Assembly (NCBI GenBank): GCA_963764585.1
Contig: CAVXTB010000016.1
Location: 230,779 to 294,778, forward strand
DNA from: JAOPZW01 sp963764585
GTDB taxonomy: Bacteria; Actinomycetota; Thermoleophilia; Solirubrobacterales; Solirubrobacteraceae
Length of the DNA: 64,000 nucleotides
Reading direction: 5' to 3'
The notes beneath the pieces are model-generated. The model did not search any database and was not told the origin of the DNA. It worked only from the letters and a program-made list of their open reading frames with translations. Positions 44,136 through 53,587 of this stretch are shown in pieces; within the stretch, counting starts at the first letter, position 1; each line of letters starts with the position of its first letter. Both the position numbers and the translations under genes were made by a program.

Positions 44136-45485
44136 GTGCGCCATTCCAGCAGCGTTTCCCGTCCTGCCCAGCGGTGTACGGCGATCGTGGGGTGGCTCGC
44201 CACGTTCGTCAGCTTCGCCTTGCTTGCGTGCGGGGTCGCAGTGGCGGATACCGTCCCAACGTCCTTTGAGCCCCCCACCTTCATGCCTGGGTCCGTCAAC
44301 GGCCAGGGCGGCTGGCATAGCGCTAAACCCGGTGATATTCCCGCTCTGCCGAATGGGTATGACCAGGCAGTTGTCAGTGTCAGCGGCATTCCCGGATTCG
44401 GCACTCAGTCGCTGCGCCATTCAAACGCATACAACGAGCCGACTGGCGAGTTCTTTTTCCAGACGTATTCCACGCCAACACTGGAATCAGCTGGCGAGAA
44501 CGAGCCTAATACCGAATACATCGGTGAGTTTTCATTCATTTCCGCCAAGCCGGCTGCTCAGCAGCCCGGGCTCTTCATGACCATCAGCCCTGACAACAGC
44601 ACTGGTGGACGAATGTCTGCCGTGCGTCTTCTTGACGAGGCTGGTGGGATTCGGGCGATCATCTGGGATACTCCCGACCCCGCCACTGGCGGCTTCGTGG
44701 CGTATGATGCTGGCCTCTACAGTCGCGACGAAGTTCACACCGTCAAGTTCTGGATCAAGTTCGTTCCTGGCGAGAACAACGATATCGTTCGTATCTATAT
44801 TGACGGCAAGGATATCGGTAACGACCTTGGCGTCTGCTTCACGACTTGGGAGAACTTCTACCGAGCCGCTCAGAGGGTAGCAGTGCCAGTCACCAATAGC
44901 ATTGAGTTCCGTGCGTCTGGTGGTGCGGTTTCCAGCCTCGTCGGCGGCGGTTTCCTGTTCGACAATGTAACTAACACTACTGCCACTGGCCGTGGTCCCC
45001 TCGGTTGTGGTGAAGTAGCTCCGCCAGAGGACATCGATATCGGTAAGACCACACAAGCGCAGTCCGTGCGGCCGGGTGAGCTCATCACGTACCGGATCAC
45101 CGTCAGAAACCGCGGCGACGCGCCGGCGCGCGGGCTGCGGGCGTGCGACCGGGCGCCGCGCGCGCTGAGGTTCGTGCGCGCCACGCCGGGTCTGCAACCC
45201 ACTGCGGGCCGTCGACTGTGCGGCACGGTCCGTCTGCAGCCCGGCCAGCGCAAGACGTTCAACGCCACCTTCCGACTGCGCGCGAACGTCACGGCGGATA
45301 CCGTCACCAACGACGCGACCGTGGACACCCCCGGGTCCCCGCCGTTGCCGGCCCTGCCCAACGACGCCGGCAGCCGCGTCGCCGGCAACCGTGCCGCCAA
45401 CAAGCCGCTGCGACGCCTCCTCGCCAGGGCCAGCGCGGCGATCAGGGTTCGGCATGCACCCCGTGCTCCGTCGTTCACAGGCTAG
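44136..45485 (+). CDS. Secreted protein: lectin/LamG-like N-terminal domain and DUF11-like C-terminal domain
   Basis: 449 residues from GTG with AAAGGTGG upstream (a GTG three codons earlier is possible). Signal peptide: WLATFVSFALLACGVAVAD. Residues ~35-290 look like a concanavalin/LamG-like beta sandwich (GSVNGQGGWHSAKPGD, TVKFWIKFVPGENNDIVRIYIDGKDI). Residues ~300-400 are a DUF11-type repeat (VRPGELITYRITVRNRGDAPARGLRACD). Codon use changes sharply at about 45060: the front part has many A/T third positions and the DUF11 part is GC-rich. This points to a foreign domain joined to a resident one. Probably surface or extracellular adhesion; function unproven. Confidence 0.72.
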   Translation: MRHSSSVSRPAQRCTAIVGWLATFVSFALLACGVAVADTVPTSFEPPTFMPGSVNGQGGWHSAKPGDIPALPNGYDQAVVSVSGIPGFGTQSLRHSNAYNEPTGEFFFQTYSTPTLESAGENEPNTEYIGEFSFISAKPAAQQPGLFMTISPDNSTGGRMSAVRLLDEAGGIRAIIWDTPDPATGGFVAYDAGLYSRDEVHTVKFWIKFVPGENNDIVRIYIDGKDIGNDLGVCFTTWENFYRAAQRVAVPVTNSIEFRASGGAVSSLVGGGFLFDNVTNTTATGRGPLGCGEVAPPEDIDIGKTTQAQSVRPGELITYRITVRNRGDAPARGLRACDRAPRALRFVRATPGLQPTAGRRLCGTVRLQPGQRKTFNATFRLRANVTADTVTNDATVDTPGSPPLPALPNDAGSRVAGNRAANKPLRRLLARASAAIRVRHAPRAPSFTG

Positions 45486-45684
45486 CGAGAGGGCCGGACC
45501 GTGCGTCGAGTACTGCTACGAGGCAAACGCGACAGCGACTTCGCGGAGGCGGTCCGCCTTCGTCGCCCGCTGCACTCGCATGGGAACCACCGGGTGCGTG
45601 GTCAGCGGGAAGCGGGCCGACAAGCGCTTGAAGTCGCGGCCCCCTCCGGCGATGAGTTCGGGCGCATGCGAGAGTCTCAATGTC

Positions 45685-45951
45685 ATGTTGAGAGAGTTTG
45701 ACGCCCGGCTTCAGAAGGGCGACAACCCAGGCGCGTGGACTTGCGTCGTGATGGGCGACGCGGCGGAGCTCTTCGGCACGCGCGGGCTCGTGAAGATCCG
45801 CGGCGCGATCGACGGCGAGCCGTTCGACGGCGCGCTCATGGCGCAGGGCGATGGCACACACAGGCTGCCCGTCAAGGCGAAGCTCCGCAAGGCGATCGGC
45901 AAGGAGGCGGGTGACACCGTCCATGTCCGCATCGACAAACGGATCGGGTAG
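45685..45951 (+). CDS. DUF1905 domain protein
   Basis: 88 residues: REFDARLQKGDNPGAWTCVV, then RGLVKIRGAIDGEPFDGALM and HRLPVKAKLRKAIGKEAGDTVHVRI, the complete small DUF1905 barrel. Such domains are often fused to YdeI-type DUF; here it stands alone. The ATG is poorly supported by a ribosome site; another start upstream in the frame is possible but without homology. Function unknown. Confidence 0.78.
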   Translation: MLREFDARLQKGDNPGAWTCVVMGDAAELFGTRGLVKIRGAIDGEPFDGALMAQGDGTHRLPVKAKLRKAIGKEAGDTVHVRIDKRIG

Positions 45952-46428
45952 CCGCCGCGGCGCGGCCGCGGCCAGGCCCGCCTGCGCCGCCTGACGATGG
46001 CTCGTGGCGGTTCGCCTCGGGCGTGACCGTGCGCGGTGCGATCCGTAGTTGCGCTATGAGCGACAGATGCCGCAGCCTTGCGTACCGTAGATCGCGGTGC
46101 TCCTGCCAGGCGAGGCCGTCGCATATATCGACGACAGCGTGAAGAGGTCCGCTTCCCGGGGACTGATTTGTCTCGGCGACCTTCCAGAAGCCCTTAGAAC
46201 GGCTCATTTCGCATCGCCTCTCTGAGGCTGGCCGCCCCGCGCGACTTATGCGACAGCCTCAGGCACAAGCAACAGCGCAGGCGTGGGGCGTACGCGCTTC
46301 TGGGTTGGACGAGCTGCGAGCGGGCCACGGGTCGACTCACGCCCGCTTCTCGCTGGCTATGCGTAAGCCGGCAGCTCGCCATCTGGGACAGACGCGAGCT
46401 CGTTCGCCAAGCGGTATAACGGTGCCCG
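45952..46428. other. Non-coding, locally AT-richer stretch
   Basis: About 480 bases without a supported gene. It contains the right copy of the 33-base direct repeat at 46247 and, near its end, a TATAAC hexamer (46415-46420) that is the best -10 candidate for the decarboxylase. Confidence 0.45.
46247..46279 (+). repeat. Right copy of an imperfect 33-bp direct repeat
   Basis: Core GCGACAGCCTCAGGC; partner at 43749-43781. Spacing between copies is about 2.5 kb. Confidence 0.4.
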
Positions 46429-47841
46429 TTGCCCGCCGACGATCCACTGGCGATGGTCGATCGCCACGCCGTGCTGGAGCTGCTCGCGCGCTTCCTGGGT
46501 CAGGCGTGGGAGTCCTTTGACCACCCCCGTCCGCACGAGCCGGTCCCACCCGAGGAGCTACGACGGCGGTTGACGGCGCCGCTACCCAGCGAGCCTGGGG
46601 ACGTCGAGGCCGCGCTTGAGGACGCCGCCTGCACGCTTGACGCCAGCATCTCCCCATCTCGGCCGCTGTACGTCGCCTACATTGGCTCGACCGGCCTGGA
46701 GGCCGGGGTTCTCGGCTCGGCGCTGGCCGCGGCCTACGACGTCAACGCCGCCGCCGCGGGCGGGACCGTCGACCTCCTTGAGCGCCAGACGGTGCGGTGG
46801 GTGGCTGAGCTCGTCGGCTACCCGGTCGGCGAGGGCGTGTTCACCAGCGGCGGCATGGTGTCCAACCTCACCGCGCTGCTGGCTGCCCGAGAGCAGGCCC
46901 TGCCTGGCTGCCGGAGGACTGGGATCGGAAGCCGCCGAGGGACCGTGTACTGCTCGCAGGAGGCGCATCAGTCCGTCGTGCGCGCGGTCGAGGTGATCGG
47001 CCTGGGACGTGACGCGATCCGCAAGCTGCCCCTCGACGATCGCCGGCGCCTGCGGCCGGACGCGCTGGAGCAGGCCATCGCCGCCGACCGCGCCGACGGC
47101 GTGACCCCGGTGGCCGTCATCGCCACGGGGGGAACGACCCTGACCGGCGCGGTGGACCCGCTGGACGCCGTGGCCGAGGTCTGCGCCCGGCACGGCGTGT
47201 GGATGCACGTGGACGGCGCCTACGGGGTGCCGGCCGCCTGCGCGCCGAGCACCGCTGCGCTGTTCGACGGCCTGGATCGCGCGGACTCCGTCACGATCGA
47301 TGCTCACAAGTGGCTGGGCATGCAGAAGAGCTGCAGCGTTGTGCTGCTACGCACGCGCGGCGCGCTCGCGGCCGCCTTCCGTCACGACGAGCACTACCTG
47401 CTGCACGAGGCCGACGCGGCGAACCCCGTCGACCGCACGCTCGAGTACTCCCGCCCGATCCGCTCGCTGAAGCTGTGGCTGGCGTTCCGCACCTACGGCG
47501 CGCAGGCGTTCCGTACCGGGATCGAGCGCACGCTGCGCCATGCCCGCGCGCTCGCCGACGCGGTCGACGCCGACCCGGCACTGGAGCTGTTGTGCCGGCC
47601 GACGCTTTCGACGGTCAACTTCCGCGACCGGCCGACGAGCGCCACCGACGTCGACGCGCACAACCTCGCGCTCGCCCGCGCGATCCAGCAGGACGGACGC
47701 GTCTACCTCGCCCCCGCCACCGTAGACGGCCGCGTCTACCTGCGTGTGTGCTTCACGAACTTCCGCACGACCGCCGAGGACGTCGTCGAGGTGCTCACGG
47801 TCGCGCGCGAGCTCGGCGACCGCCTAGCCGCGACCCGATAG
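46429..47841 (+). CDS. Pyridoxal-dependent amino acid decarboxylase (group II)
   Basis: 470 residues from a TTG; an ATG at 46453 is an alternative. Group II decarboxylase features: SRPLYVAYIGSTGLEAGVLGSAL, FTSGGMVSNLTALLAAREQ (PLP phosphate region), the ring-stacking His in CSQEAHQSVVRA, WMHVDGAYG with the pyridine-contacting Asp, and the Schiff-base Lys in TIDAHKWLGMQKSC. Members decarboxylate aromatic amino acids, glutamate or 2,4-diaminobutyrate, and this protein cannot be placed more precisely. TATAAC ends eight bases before the TTG, so the transcript may be leaderless. No partner transporter is adjacent. Confidence 0.88.
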   Translation: MPADDPLAMVDRHAVLELLARFLGQAWESFDHPRPHEPVPPEELRRRLTAPLPSEPGDVEAALEDAACTLDASISPSRPLYVAYIGSTGLEAGVLGSALAAAYDVNAAAAGGTVDLLERQTVRWVAELVGYPVGEGVFTSGGMVSNLTALLAAREQALPGCRRTGIGSRRGTVYCSQEAHQSVVRAVEVIGLGRDAIRKLPLDDRRRLRPDALEQAIAADRADGVTPVAVIATGGTTLTGAVDPLDAVAEVCARHGVWMHVDGAYGVPAACAPSTAALFDGLDRADSVTIDAHKWLGMQKSCSVVLLRTRGALAAAFRHDEHYLLHEADAANPVDRTLEYSRPIRSLKLWLAFRTYGAQAFRTGIERTLRHARALADAVDADPALELLCRPTLSTVNFRDRPTSATDVDAHNLALARAIQQDGRVYLAPATVDGRVYLRVCFTNFRTTAEDVVEVLTVARELGDRLAATR

Positions 47842-48362
47842 CGCCCCGACCCACGGCCGCGAGAGCGGCGAAGCCGTGCTCGATCGAGGCCGCCGGAGGG
47901 GCCATACCGAGCCACCTTCCGCCTGATCCTTCAGCCGTAGCCCATGCCCTGCGGGTCGGTCGGTCGCACAGGAGCGGACATGGACAGGAGCAGCGCGCCG
48001 ATCCGCAAGGGGCAAGCGCGCTGACTGCTGCATCCGCCGATGTTCGCCATGCGACTGAGCACTGCGGCGTCGGTAGGCCGCACGGGGCGCCGCGCTACTC
48101 CTTCGCCTGGGCGGGACGCGAGGCAGCGGTCATCGATCGCTCGTCGCCGCCTGGGAGCCCCGGGCGCGATCTGGGCGCGTAGCTTGGCGACGGTCACGTC
48201 CGGGGTCTATACGGATGGCGCCACTGGCGGGCTGGCCTACGGTCCGTAGCAGAAGCGGTGGCCCGGCGAAGCGGGGCCCGCTACTCGCGAGGTCTTGGCC
48301 GACCGGCGTCCGCCGAATGCAGAGCTACCGGGACACACGTCCCGGGAAGGAGGCATGTACCG
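47842..48362 (+). other. Intergenic stretch
   Basis: About 520 bases. The short open frames here are GC-rich shadows. I see no domain, RNA or repeat. Confidence 0.45.
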
Positions 48363-48728
48363 ATGCCAGAGACCAAGGCCCAGCGCAGTGCGGCGGCACG
48401 CAAAGGGGCGGCAACTCGCAAGCGCCACGCCGCAGAAATCAGAGAGCGCGAGCAGGCGACCGTGGTCGACCGCACCGGCGAGCTCTCCGGCGAGGTGCTC
48501 AAGTCACTCGAGTCGGGGCAGCGGGCTGCGATCGAGGCCGTGACCAAGTTCGTCGACACCGTCGACCAGATGCTGCCGGCACTCGGCGAACGTCCGTCCA
48601 GGCGGCAGGAGATTGTCGACGCCGCCATGGAGATGGCCGACCGGCTCGTCCACACGCAGTACGACTTCCTTCGCAAGGTCGTGCAGAGCGCCGGCAAGAC
48701 GCTAAGCAAACCGGACGACGGGAAGTAG
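48363..48728 (+). CDS. Small basic, helical protein (uncharacterised)
   Basis: 121 residues from an ATG with AGGAGG ten bases upstream. The N-terminal 25 residues are Lys/Arg/Ala-rich (AQRSAAARKGAATRKRH), similar to histone-like or nucleoid tails. The rest is helical and amphipathic (VLKSLESGQRAAIEAVTKFV, QEIVDAAMEMADRLVHTQYD), resembling phasin-like or coiled-coil proteins. I do not recognise a named family. It could coat a granule or bind DNA. Single gene, same strand as neighbours. Confidence 0.7.
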   Translation: MPETKAQRSAAARKGAATRKRHAAEIREREQATVVDRTGELSGEVLKSLESGQRAAIEAVTKFVDTVDQMLPALGERPSRRQEIVDAAMEMADRLVHTQYDFLRKVVQSAGKTLSKPDDGK

Positions 48729-49087
48729 GGCACCACGGGTGCGGCGGGCGCCCGTCGGCCGCGCCGGCTCCGCGGTCCGCTCGACGTGTCGCCCGCTCGG
48801 CCTCTGTGGACGAAACCAGCGGTTTGCCCGCTACTCGGTCGAGGCGCCGTTCGCTATCGACGTGCACGTGACGAGCGGCAGTCGCGCCGGCGCCGCCGCT
48901 CCGCATGGATGGGGGCAGCGGACCGCTCGCTGGACGGCGTCGACACCGTCGAGCTGCGGCCGTGATCGGGCGGCTCGCGCGGGCCGTCCAACGGCCCGAG
49001 GCTAGACTGGTGGTCAGCAAGCGCCCGAGGTCTCTATCCCTTCTTCCTTCGCGCGCCAGCCCAGAAGGGATCGGAGGCTTGGGGACG
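48729..49087 (+). other. Intergenic stretch with a strong hairpin
   Basis: About 360 bases. The only clear element is the hairpin at 48980-48998. Other open frames lack support. Confidence 0.45.
48980..48998 (+). terminator. 8-bp GC-rich hairpin with 3-base loop
   Basis: CGGGCCGT, loop CCA, ACGGCCCG. Perfect stem, no T-run afterwards. It lies 250 bases after the small basic protein and 90 before the DUF5946 gene; either a terminator or a leader structure. Confidence 0.4.
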
Positions 49088-49666
49088 ATGCTCGTACAGC
49101 CTGACGGCGAGGTCGTGGGTCCCGCCCAATGGACGCTCGCGCGGCGGCCAACCAAGTCGTCGGATGCGTCCACGTGTCCTGGCTGCGGGCTGCTGCTGGC
49201 GGTGTACAACGGTCCGACCCACGCCTACGTCGGCGCGTCGCCGGCGTGCTGGCACCTGTACGGCCAGGTCTCGACGCTGTCGTGGGGCTCGCGCGACGGT
49301 CTGCCGCTTCGCCGGCTGGTCGTGGACACCTACCACGTGCAGCATCCGGGCACGCGGCAGGTTCGGGCGCTGCAGTCGGTCGCGGTGCACCTGATGGGGT
49401 TGTGCATGATCCTGGATCGAGGCATCGAGCCGACGCAGCTCAGGCAGGTCGCAGGCGATCGCGCGCCGGTCCGCAGGACGCTCGATCTGCACTGGTTGGA
49501 CCCGCCGCGTCCCAACGGCACCCTGACGGTGCGCGGGCCGCTGGAGGCGGTGGGAGCGGATGAGCACGCCGCACGCGTCGCGGCGTGGGCACGCGACGTG
49601 TGGGCGGCCTGGGAGCCGCATCACGACACGGTTCGAGCCTGGCTCGACCGCGCGTCCCGTCGATGA
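49088..49666 (+). CDS. DUF5946 family protein
   Basis: 192 residues. DUF5946 hallmarks: CPGCGLLLAVYNGPTHAYVG with a CxxC knuckle, SPACWHLYGQV, LVVDTYHVQHPGTRQVRALQ and SVAVHLMGLCMIL. The C-terminal half holds a LDLHWLDPPRPNGTLTV strand pair. It may bind zinc through the Cys/His residues. Role unknown. It ends 19 bases from the convergent NTF2-like gene. Confidence 0.8.
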   Translation: MLVQPDGEVVGPAQWTLARRPTKSSDASTCPGCGLLLAVYNGPTHAYVGASPACWHLYGQVSTLSWGSRDGLPLRRLVVDTYHVQHPGTRQVRALQSVAVHLMGLCMILDRGIEPTQLRQVAGDRAPVRRTLDLHWLDPPRPNGTLTVRGPLEAVGADEHAARVAAWARDVWAAWEPHHDTVRAWLDRASRR

Positions 49667-49685
49667 ACCACCATCGTGCTGGTGG

Positions 49686-50216
49686 TCAGCGGCGCTCGAA
49701 ACGCGTCTCGACGCGGTGCAAGGCTGCTGCGATGCGCTGGGCGCGGCTGCCGAGTGTGGGCATCAGACCGAGCTGCTGCGAGGTCTCGGCGAGATTGAAG
49801 ACGATGCACAGGCGGCTGATGAGTCCGTCGCGGTATTCGTGGAAGTCAGCGCCTTCGACCTGCCAGCGCCTGCCGGTCGGTGCAAGCCCCGGAGGATCGA
49901 GCGGACCGGTCATCGTCCCGGCTCCGCGCCACCAGAGCGCTGCCTTCTCCTCTCCAAGACGATACGGGCCTTCGACGATCTCGATGTGCATGTCGGGAAA
50001 CGCGCGCCAGGTGTGCTCGACGAAGCGGCGAACGTCGGCGTGACCGCGCATCGTCACCGGCCAGCCGGAGTCGTCGTAGACCACGTCAGGGGTCATGTGT
50101 GCGAGCAGCCGATCGGCATCATGCGAATTCCACGCGTCCAGGTACCTCGCAGCGAATTCCCCGAGGGGCGGCGCGGCCGTCGCTTCAGCGGCTCCGGGGC
50201 TCATCGGTTCGCGCAT
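49686..50216 (-). CDS. NTF2/SnoaL-like ester-cyclase family protein
   Basis: 176 residues from an ATG with AAAGGAG six bases upstream. One SnoaL-like domain: RYLDAWNSHDADRLLAHMTPDVVYDDSG at residues ~24-51, FVEHTWRAFPDMHIEIVEG and WQVEGADFHEYRDGLISR. The family includes polyketide cyclases and many uncharacterised stress proteins. Substrate unknown. Confidence 0.85.
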   Translation of the reverse strand: MREPMSPGAAEATAAPPLGEFAARYLDAWNSHDADRLLAHMTPDVVYDDSGWPVTMRGHADVRRFVEHTWRAFPDMHIEIVEGPYRLGEEKAALWWRGAGTMTGPLDPPGLAPTGRRWQVEGADFHEYRDGLISRLCIVFNLAETSQQLGLMPTLGSRAQRIAAALHRVETRFERR

Positions 50217-50274
50217 CCCGCGCTCCTTTGCTGGCTGTTGGCCGACCGTACGCCGCTGGTCGCCGTGCTGTCAA

Positions 50275-50650
50275 CGCGCCCGCCGCCGGGCCGGCGGTGG
50301 GATCCGGCGCCGTCCACCGTCGACCACGCGGGGACGGACACGTCGAACCCGATTCGCCGTACCACTATTTCGGCCGGCGACCGTTCGCCACTGGCGATCA
50401 GTCGCACAACCTCGCGTGGCTCGCACCGATCGCCTTCGGCGAGGCCTGGCACAACAACCACCACGCCTCCCCGAACCTCGGCGCGTCATGGGCTGGGCCA
50501 CTGGCAGCTCGACCCCAGCGCCTGGCTCATCAGCGGTCTGGAGCGCTGCCACCTCGCTTGGGAAGCGAACACCACTGTCCTCGCTCCCGGCGCCTGCATG
50601 GCCGCGCCGAACGGTACCTACGGACGCGCCTTCGACCTACCGGGAACCTG
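50275..50650 (+). pseudogene. C-terminal remnant of a fatty acid desaturase
   Basis: In one frame YHYFGRRPFATGDQSHNLAW leads to AFGEAWHNNHHASP, the last His box (HNNHH) of membrane acyl desaturases. The reading then shifts to TSARHGLGHWQLDPSAWLIS and GLERCHLAWEA, the normal continuation. The first two His boxes, the helices and a start are missing. About 100 of ~320 residues remain with at least one frameshift. Confidence 0.65.
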
Positions 50651-50753
50651 AGCCGGGGCGAAGTCACATCAGCTCAGGGACGCGATCGTCATTTGACAGG
50701 CGACGTGGCTTGCCCGCTGCCATAGCGGATTGCCCCTTCGCGTGTTGTTCGGG

Positions 50754-53462
50754 CTATGCGGCGGGCGCGGGTCTGCGGTGGTGGGGGCCGGTGTGGGTGG
50801 TCCAGCGCGAGGCGCGGCGATGGATCCAGCGCTCGCGGTCGGGGCGCGGGTGGGCGATCGGGGGCCCGGGCGGCCGGACGCGGTAGAAGCGCCGCTTGCC
50901 GAGCTCGATGAGGACGAAGTAGACGATGATCATCGCGGCGAGGACGGCGAGGAAGCCGGCGGGCAACGCGGTGAAGCCGAGGACGTCAGCGAGGGGCGAG
51001 AACGGCAGCGCGACGCCGATCGCCACACAGGTGAACGTGGCGACGGCGAGGGGCGTGCTCGGCGTGCTGTGGAAGAAGGGGACGCGGCGGGTGCGGATGG
51101 CGAAGATGATCAGGCTCTGCGTCGCGAGCGACTCGACGAACCATCCCGATCGGAACAGCGCGGGCCCGGCGTTGAACACCCAGATCATGATGCCGAAGGT
51201 GGCGAAGTCGAAGATCGAGCTGATCGGGCCGAAGAAGGTCATGAAGTGGCGGATGAAGCCGGTGTCCCAGTGCGCTGGGCGCTGGAGCTGCTCCTCGTCG
51301 ACGTTGTCGGTCGGGATCGCCATCTCGCTGCCGTCGTAGAGCAGGTTGTTCAGCAGGATCTGCGTCGGGAGCATCGGCAGGAAGCTCAGGAACAGCGAGG
51401 CGGCGCCGGCGCTGAACATGTTCCCGAAGTTCGACGAGGTGCCCATCAGGACGTACTTGATCGTGTTTGCGAAGATGCGCCGGCCCTCGACGACGCCGCC
51501 CGCGAGGATGTCGAGATCCTTGTCGAGCAGCACGATGTCGGCGGCGTCCTTGGCCACGTCGGTCGCGGTCTGGACCGAGATCCCGACGTCGGCGTCGTGC
51601 AGGGCGACCGCGTCGTTGACGCCGTCGCCGAGGAACCCGACCGTCGCGTGCGAGGCGCGCTGGGCCTTGATGAGCCGCGACTTCTGCTCCGGGGTCACGC
51701 GCGCGAAGATCGTCGTCTGCGGCAGCGCAGCGGCGAGCTGCGCGTCGTCGAGCTGGTCGAGCTGGGTGCCGGTCAGCGTGCCGCCGACGGTCAGGCCGAT
51801 GTCGGCGCAGACCTTCTGGGCCACCCGGTCGTTGTCGCCGGTGATGACCTTCACCTTGATGTCGAGGCGCCTGAGGCGATCGAGCGCCTCGCGCGCGTCC
51901 GCCTTCGGCCGGTCGACGAAGCTCAGGAAACCGGCGAGAACGAGGTCGCGCTCGTCGTCTGCGGTCAGCGTCGTGCGGCCGTCGGCGGCGCGGGTCGCGA
52001 CGGCGATCACGCGGCTGCCGGCGGCGAACTGGCCGTCGAGCACGCCTTGCGCGTCTGGCGGCACGCGAGCGCAGCGGGCGAGCACCGTCTCGGGTGCGCC
52101 CTTGACGATGACCTGCCGGGCGCCGTCGGTGCCTTCGACGAGGACCGAGGCCAGGCGGCGCTGGTAATCGAAGGGGCGGTCGGCGAGGCGCCGGGGGCGC
52201 TCGGCGCCGGCGGCGCGGGCGCCCGGCGCCTCCCAGAGCGCCTGGTCGAGCTGGTTGCCGCCGACCACGTGCCCGTCGGAGAACGTCGCGTCGTTGCAGA
52301 GCAGCCCGGCGCGCAGGACGGCATCCGACGGGCGCCCCCCGGGATCGAGCGCGGCGGCGAAGGTGATGGTCCCCTCGGTGAGGGTGCCGGTCTTGTCGGT
52401 GAAGAGGACGACGATGTTGCCGAGGTCCTCGATGCTCACCAGCCGCTTGACCACCACGGCGCGCTCGGCCAGGCGCTTGGCGCCGGTGGAGAGGCTGATC
52501 GTGACGATCGCCGGCAGGAGCTGGGGCGTGAGGCCGACCGCGATCGCCAACGCGAACAGGACGGAGTCGAGCAGCGAGCGGCCGACAACGACGTTGATGA
52601 CCAGGATCGAGCCGGCCAGCACGGCGGTCACCCGGACGAGCAGCAGCGAGAAGTCACGCAGCCCGAGCTGGAAGGCGGTCTGCGGCTGGCGTTCACCGAG
52701 CTGCAGCGCGATGGCGCCGAACGCCGTTCGACCGCCGGTGCACACCACGACGCCCAGCCCGCTGCCTTCGCGCACGACGGTGCCCATCAACGCGCACGAC
52801 GCCAGGTCCAGCGAGGACTCCGGCGCGGTGACGGGATCGCTGCGCTTCTCCGCGGCCAGCGACTCGCCGGTGAGCACCGCTTCGTCGCACTCCAGCCCGT
52901 CGACGTGCAGGAGGCGCAGATCGGCCGGCACGACATCGCCGACCGCGAGCCGCACGACGTCCCCGGGCACGAGATCGGTGACGTCGACCGCCACGGGCTC
53001 GCCGTCGCGCATCGTCAACGCGCTGTGGCGCAACTGCGAGTGCAGCGCCTCGACCGCCAGCTCGGAGCGGTACTCGTTGAAGAACCCCAGCCCGACGCTC
53101 AGGCAGATGATCAACAGGATGATCAGCGCGCTGGTGCGCTCACCCACCGCAAACGAGGTCAGCGCTGCTGCCACGAGCAGCACCAACAGCGGATTGCGCA
53201 ACTGACGCGCCAGCACCGCGAGCGGACGCGCGCCATGACTGCGCAACGCATTGGCCCCAACCTCGGCCAGCCGCGCCGACGCCTCGTCGCGCGAAAGGCC
53301 GGCGACGGTGCTCTGCAACCGCGCAAGGACATCATCGGACGGCAGCGCAGCGGCCGACGCAAGCGCCAGCGAGCTCCAGTCCGCCGCCCTCGGCGGCGGG
53401 CGCGCCTGATCAAGCGACGCCACCTGCCCATGCTCGCAGCCGGCGCCCAGCGCAGGACCCAC
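50754..53462 (-). CDS. mgtA: Magnesium-translocating P-type ATPase (MgtA-like)
   Basis: 902 residues from GTG. P3B ATPase architecture: N-terminal cation ATPase domain (SRDEASARLAEVGANALRSHG), actuator motif LTGES, phosphorylation site FTDKTGTLTEG, nucleotide-site KGAPE, hinge GDGVNDAVAL, and ten helices in all. AIAVGLTPQLLPAIVT is the MgtA-type fourth helix (P-Q in place of Ca-pump residues). It imports Mg2+ at the expense of ATP. The basic C-terminal tail is extended by about 30 residues. No Mg-sensing leader is evident in the 125 bases upstream. Confidence 0.92.
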   Translation of the reverse strand: MGPALGAGCEHGQVASLDQARPPPRAADWSSLALASAAALPSDDVLARLQSTVAGLSRDEASARLAEVGANALRSHGARPLAVLARQLRNPLLVLLVAAALTSFAVGERTSALIILLIICLSVGLGFFNEYRSELAVEALHSQLRHSALTMRDGEPVAVDVTDLVPGDVVRLAVGDVVPADLRLLHVDGLECDEAVLTGESLAAEKRSDPVTAPESSLDLASCALMGTVVREGSGLGVVVCTGGRTAFGAIALQLGERQPQTAFQLGLRDFSLLLVRVTAVLAGSILVINVVVGRSLLDSVLFALAIAVGLTPQLLPAIVTISLSTGAKRLAERAVVVKRLVSIEDLGNIVVLFTDKTGTLTEGTITFAAALDPGGRPSDAVLRAGLLCNDATFSDGHVVGGNQLDQALWEAPGARAAGAERPRRLADRPFDYQRRLASVLVEGTDGARQVIVKGAPETVLARCARVPPDAQGVLDGQFAAGSRVIAVATRAADGRTTLTADDERDLVLAGFLSFVDRPKADAREALDRLRRLDIKVKVITGDNDRVAQKVCADIGLTVGGTLTGTQLDQLDDAQLAAALPQTTIFARVTPEQKSRLIKAQRASHATVGFLGDGVNDAVALHDADVGISVQTATDVAKDAADIVLLDKDLDILAGGVVEGRRIFANTIKYVLMGTSSNFGNMFSAGAASLFLSFLPMLPTQILLNNLLYDGSEMAIPTDNVDEEQLQRPAHWDTGFIRHFMTFFGPISSIFDFATFGIMIWVFNAGPALFRSGWFVESLATQSLIIFAIRTRRVPFFHSTPSTPLAVATFTCVAIGVALPFSPLADVLGFTALPAGFLAVLAAMIIVYFVLIELGKRRFYRVRPPGPPIAHPRPDRERWIHRRASRWTTHTGPHHRRPAPAA

Positions 53463-53587
53463 TACCGCGTCCCTCGGCCCGTGCCGACCACCCCTGCCGC
53501 GGCACCCGAGGGCGTGCCGTAGGGGATGGGCTTGTGCTCACGCTTCGGATGGCGCCCATGCGGCGGCTGAGCGGCGACCGTGATGGG

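Noticed and set aside
45872..46207. Minus-strand open frame of 111 codons in the gap before the decarboxylase
   Set aside because: It overlaps the DUF1905 gene in antisense and shows no recognisable motif.
53463..53587. Mg2+ riboswitch or leader peptide before mgtA
   Set aside because: The 125-base gap shows no stacked hairpins or short Pro/Asp-rich peptide that I can support.
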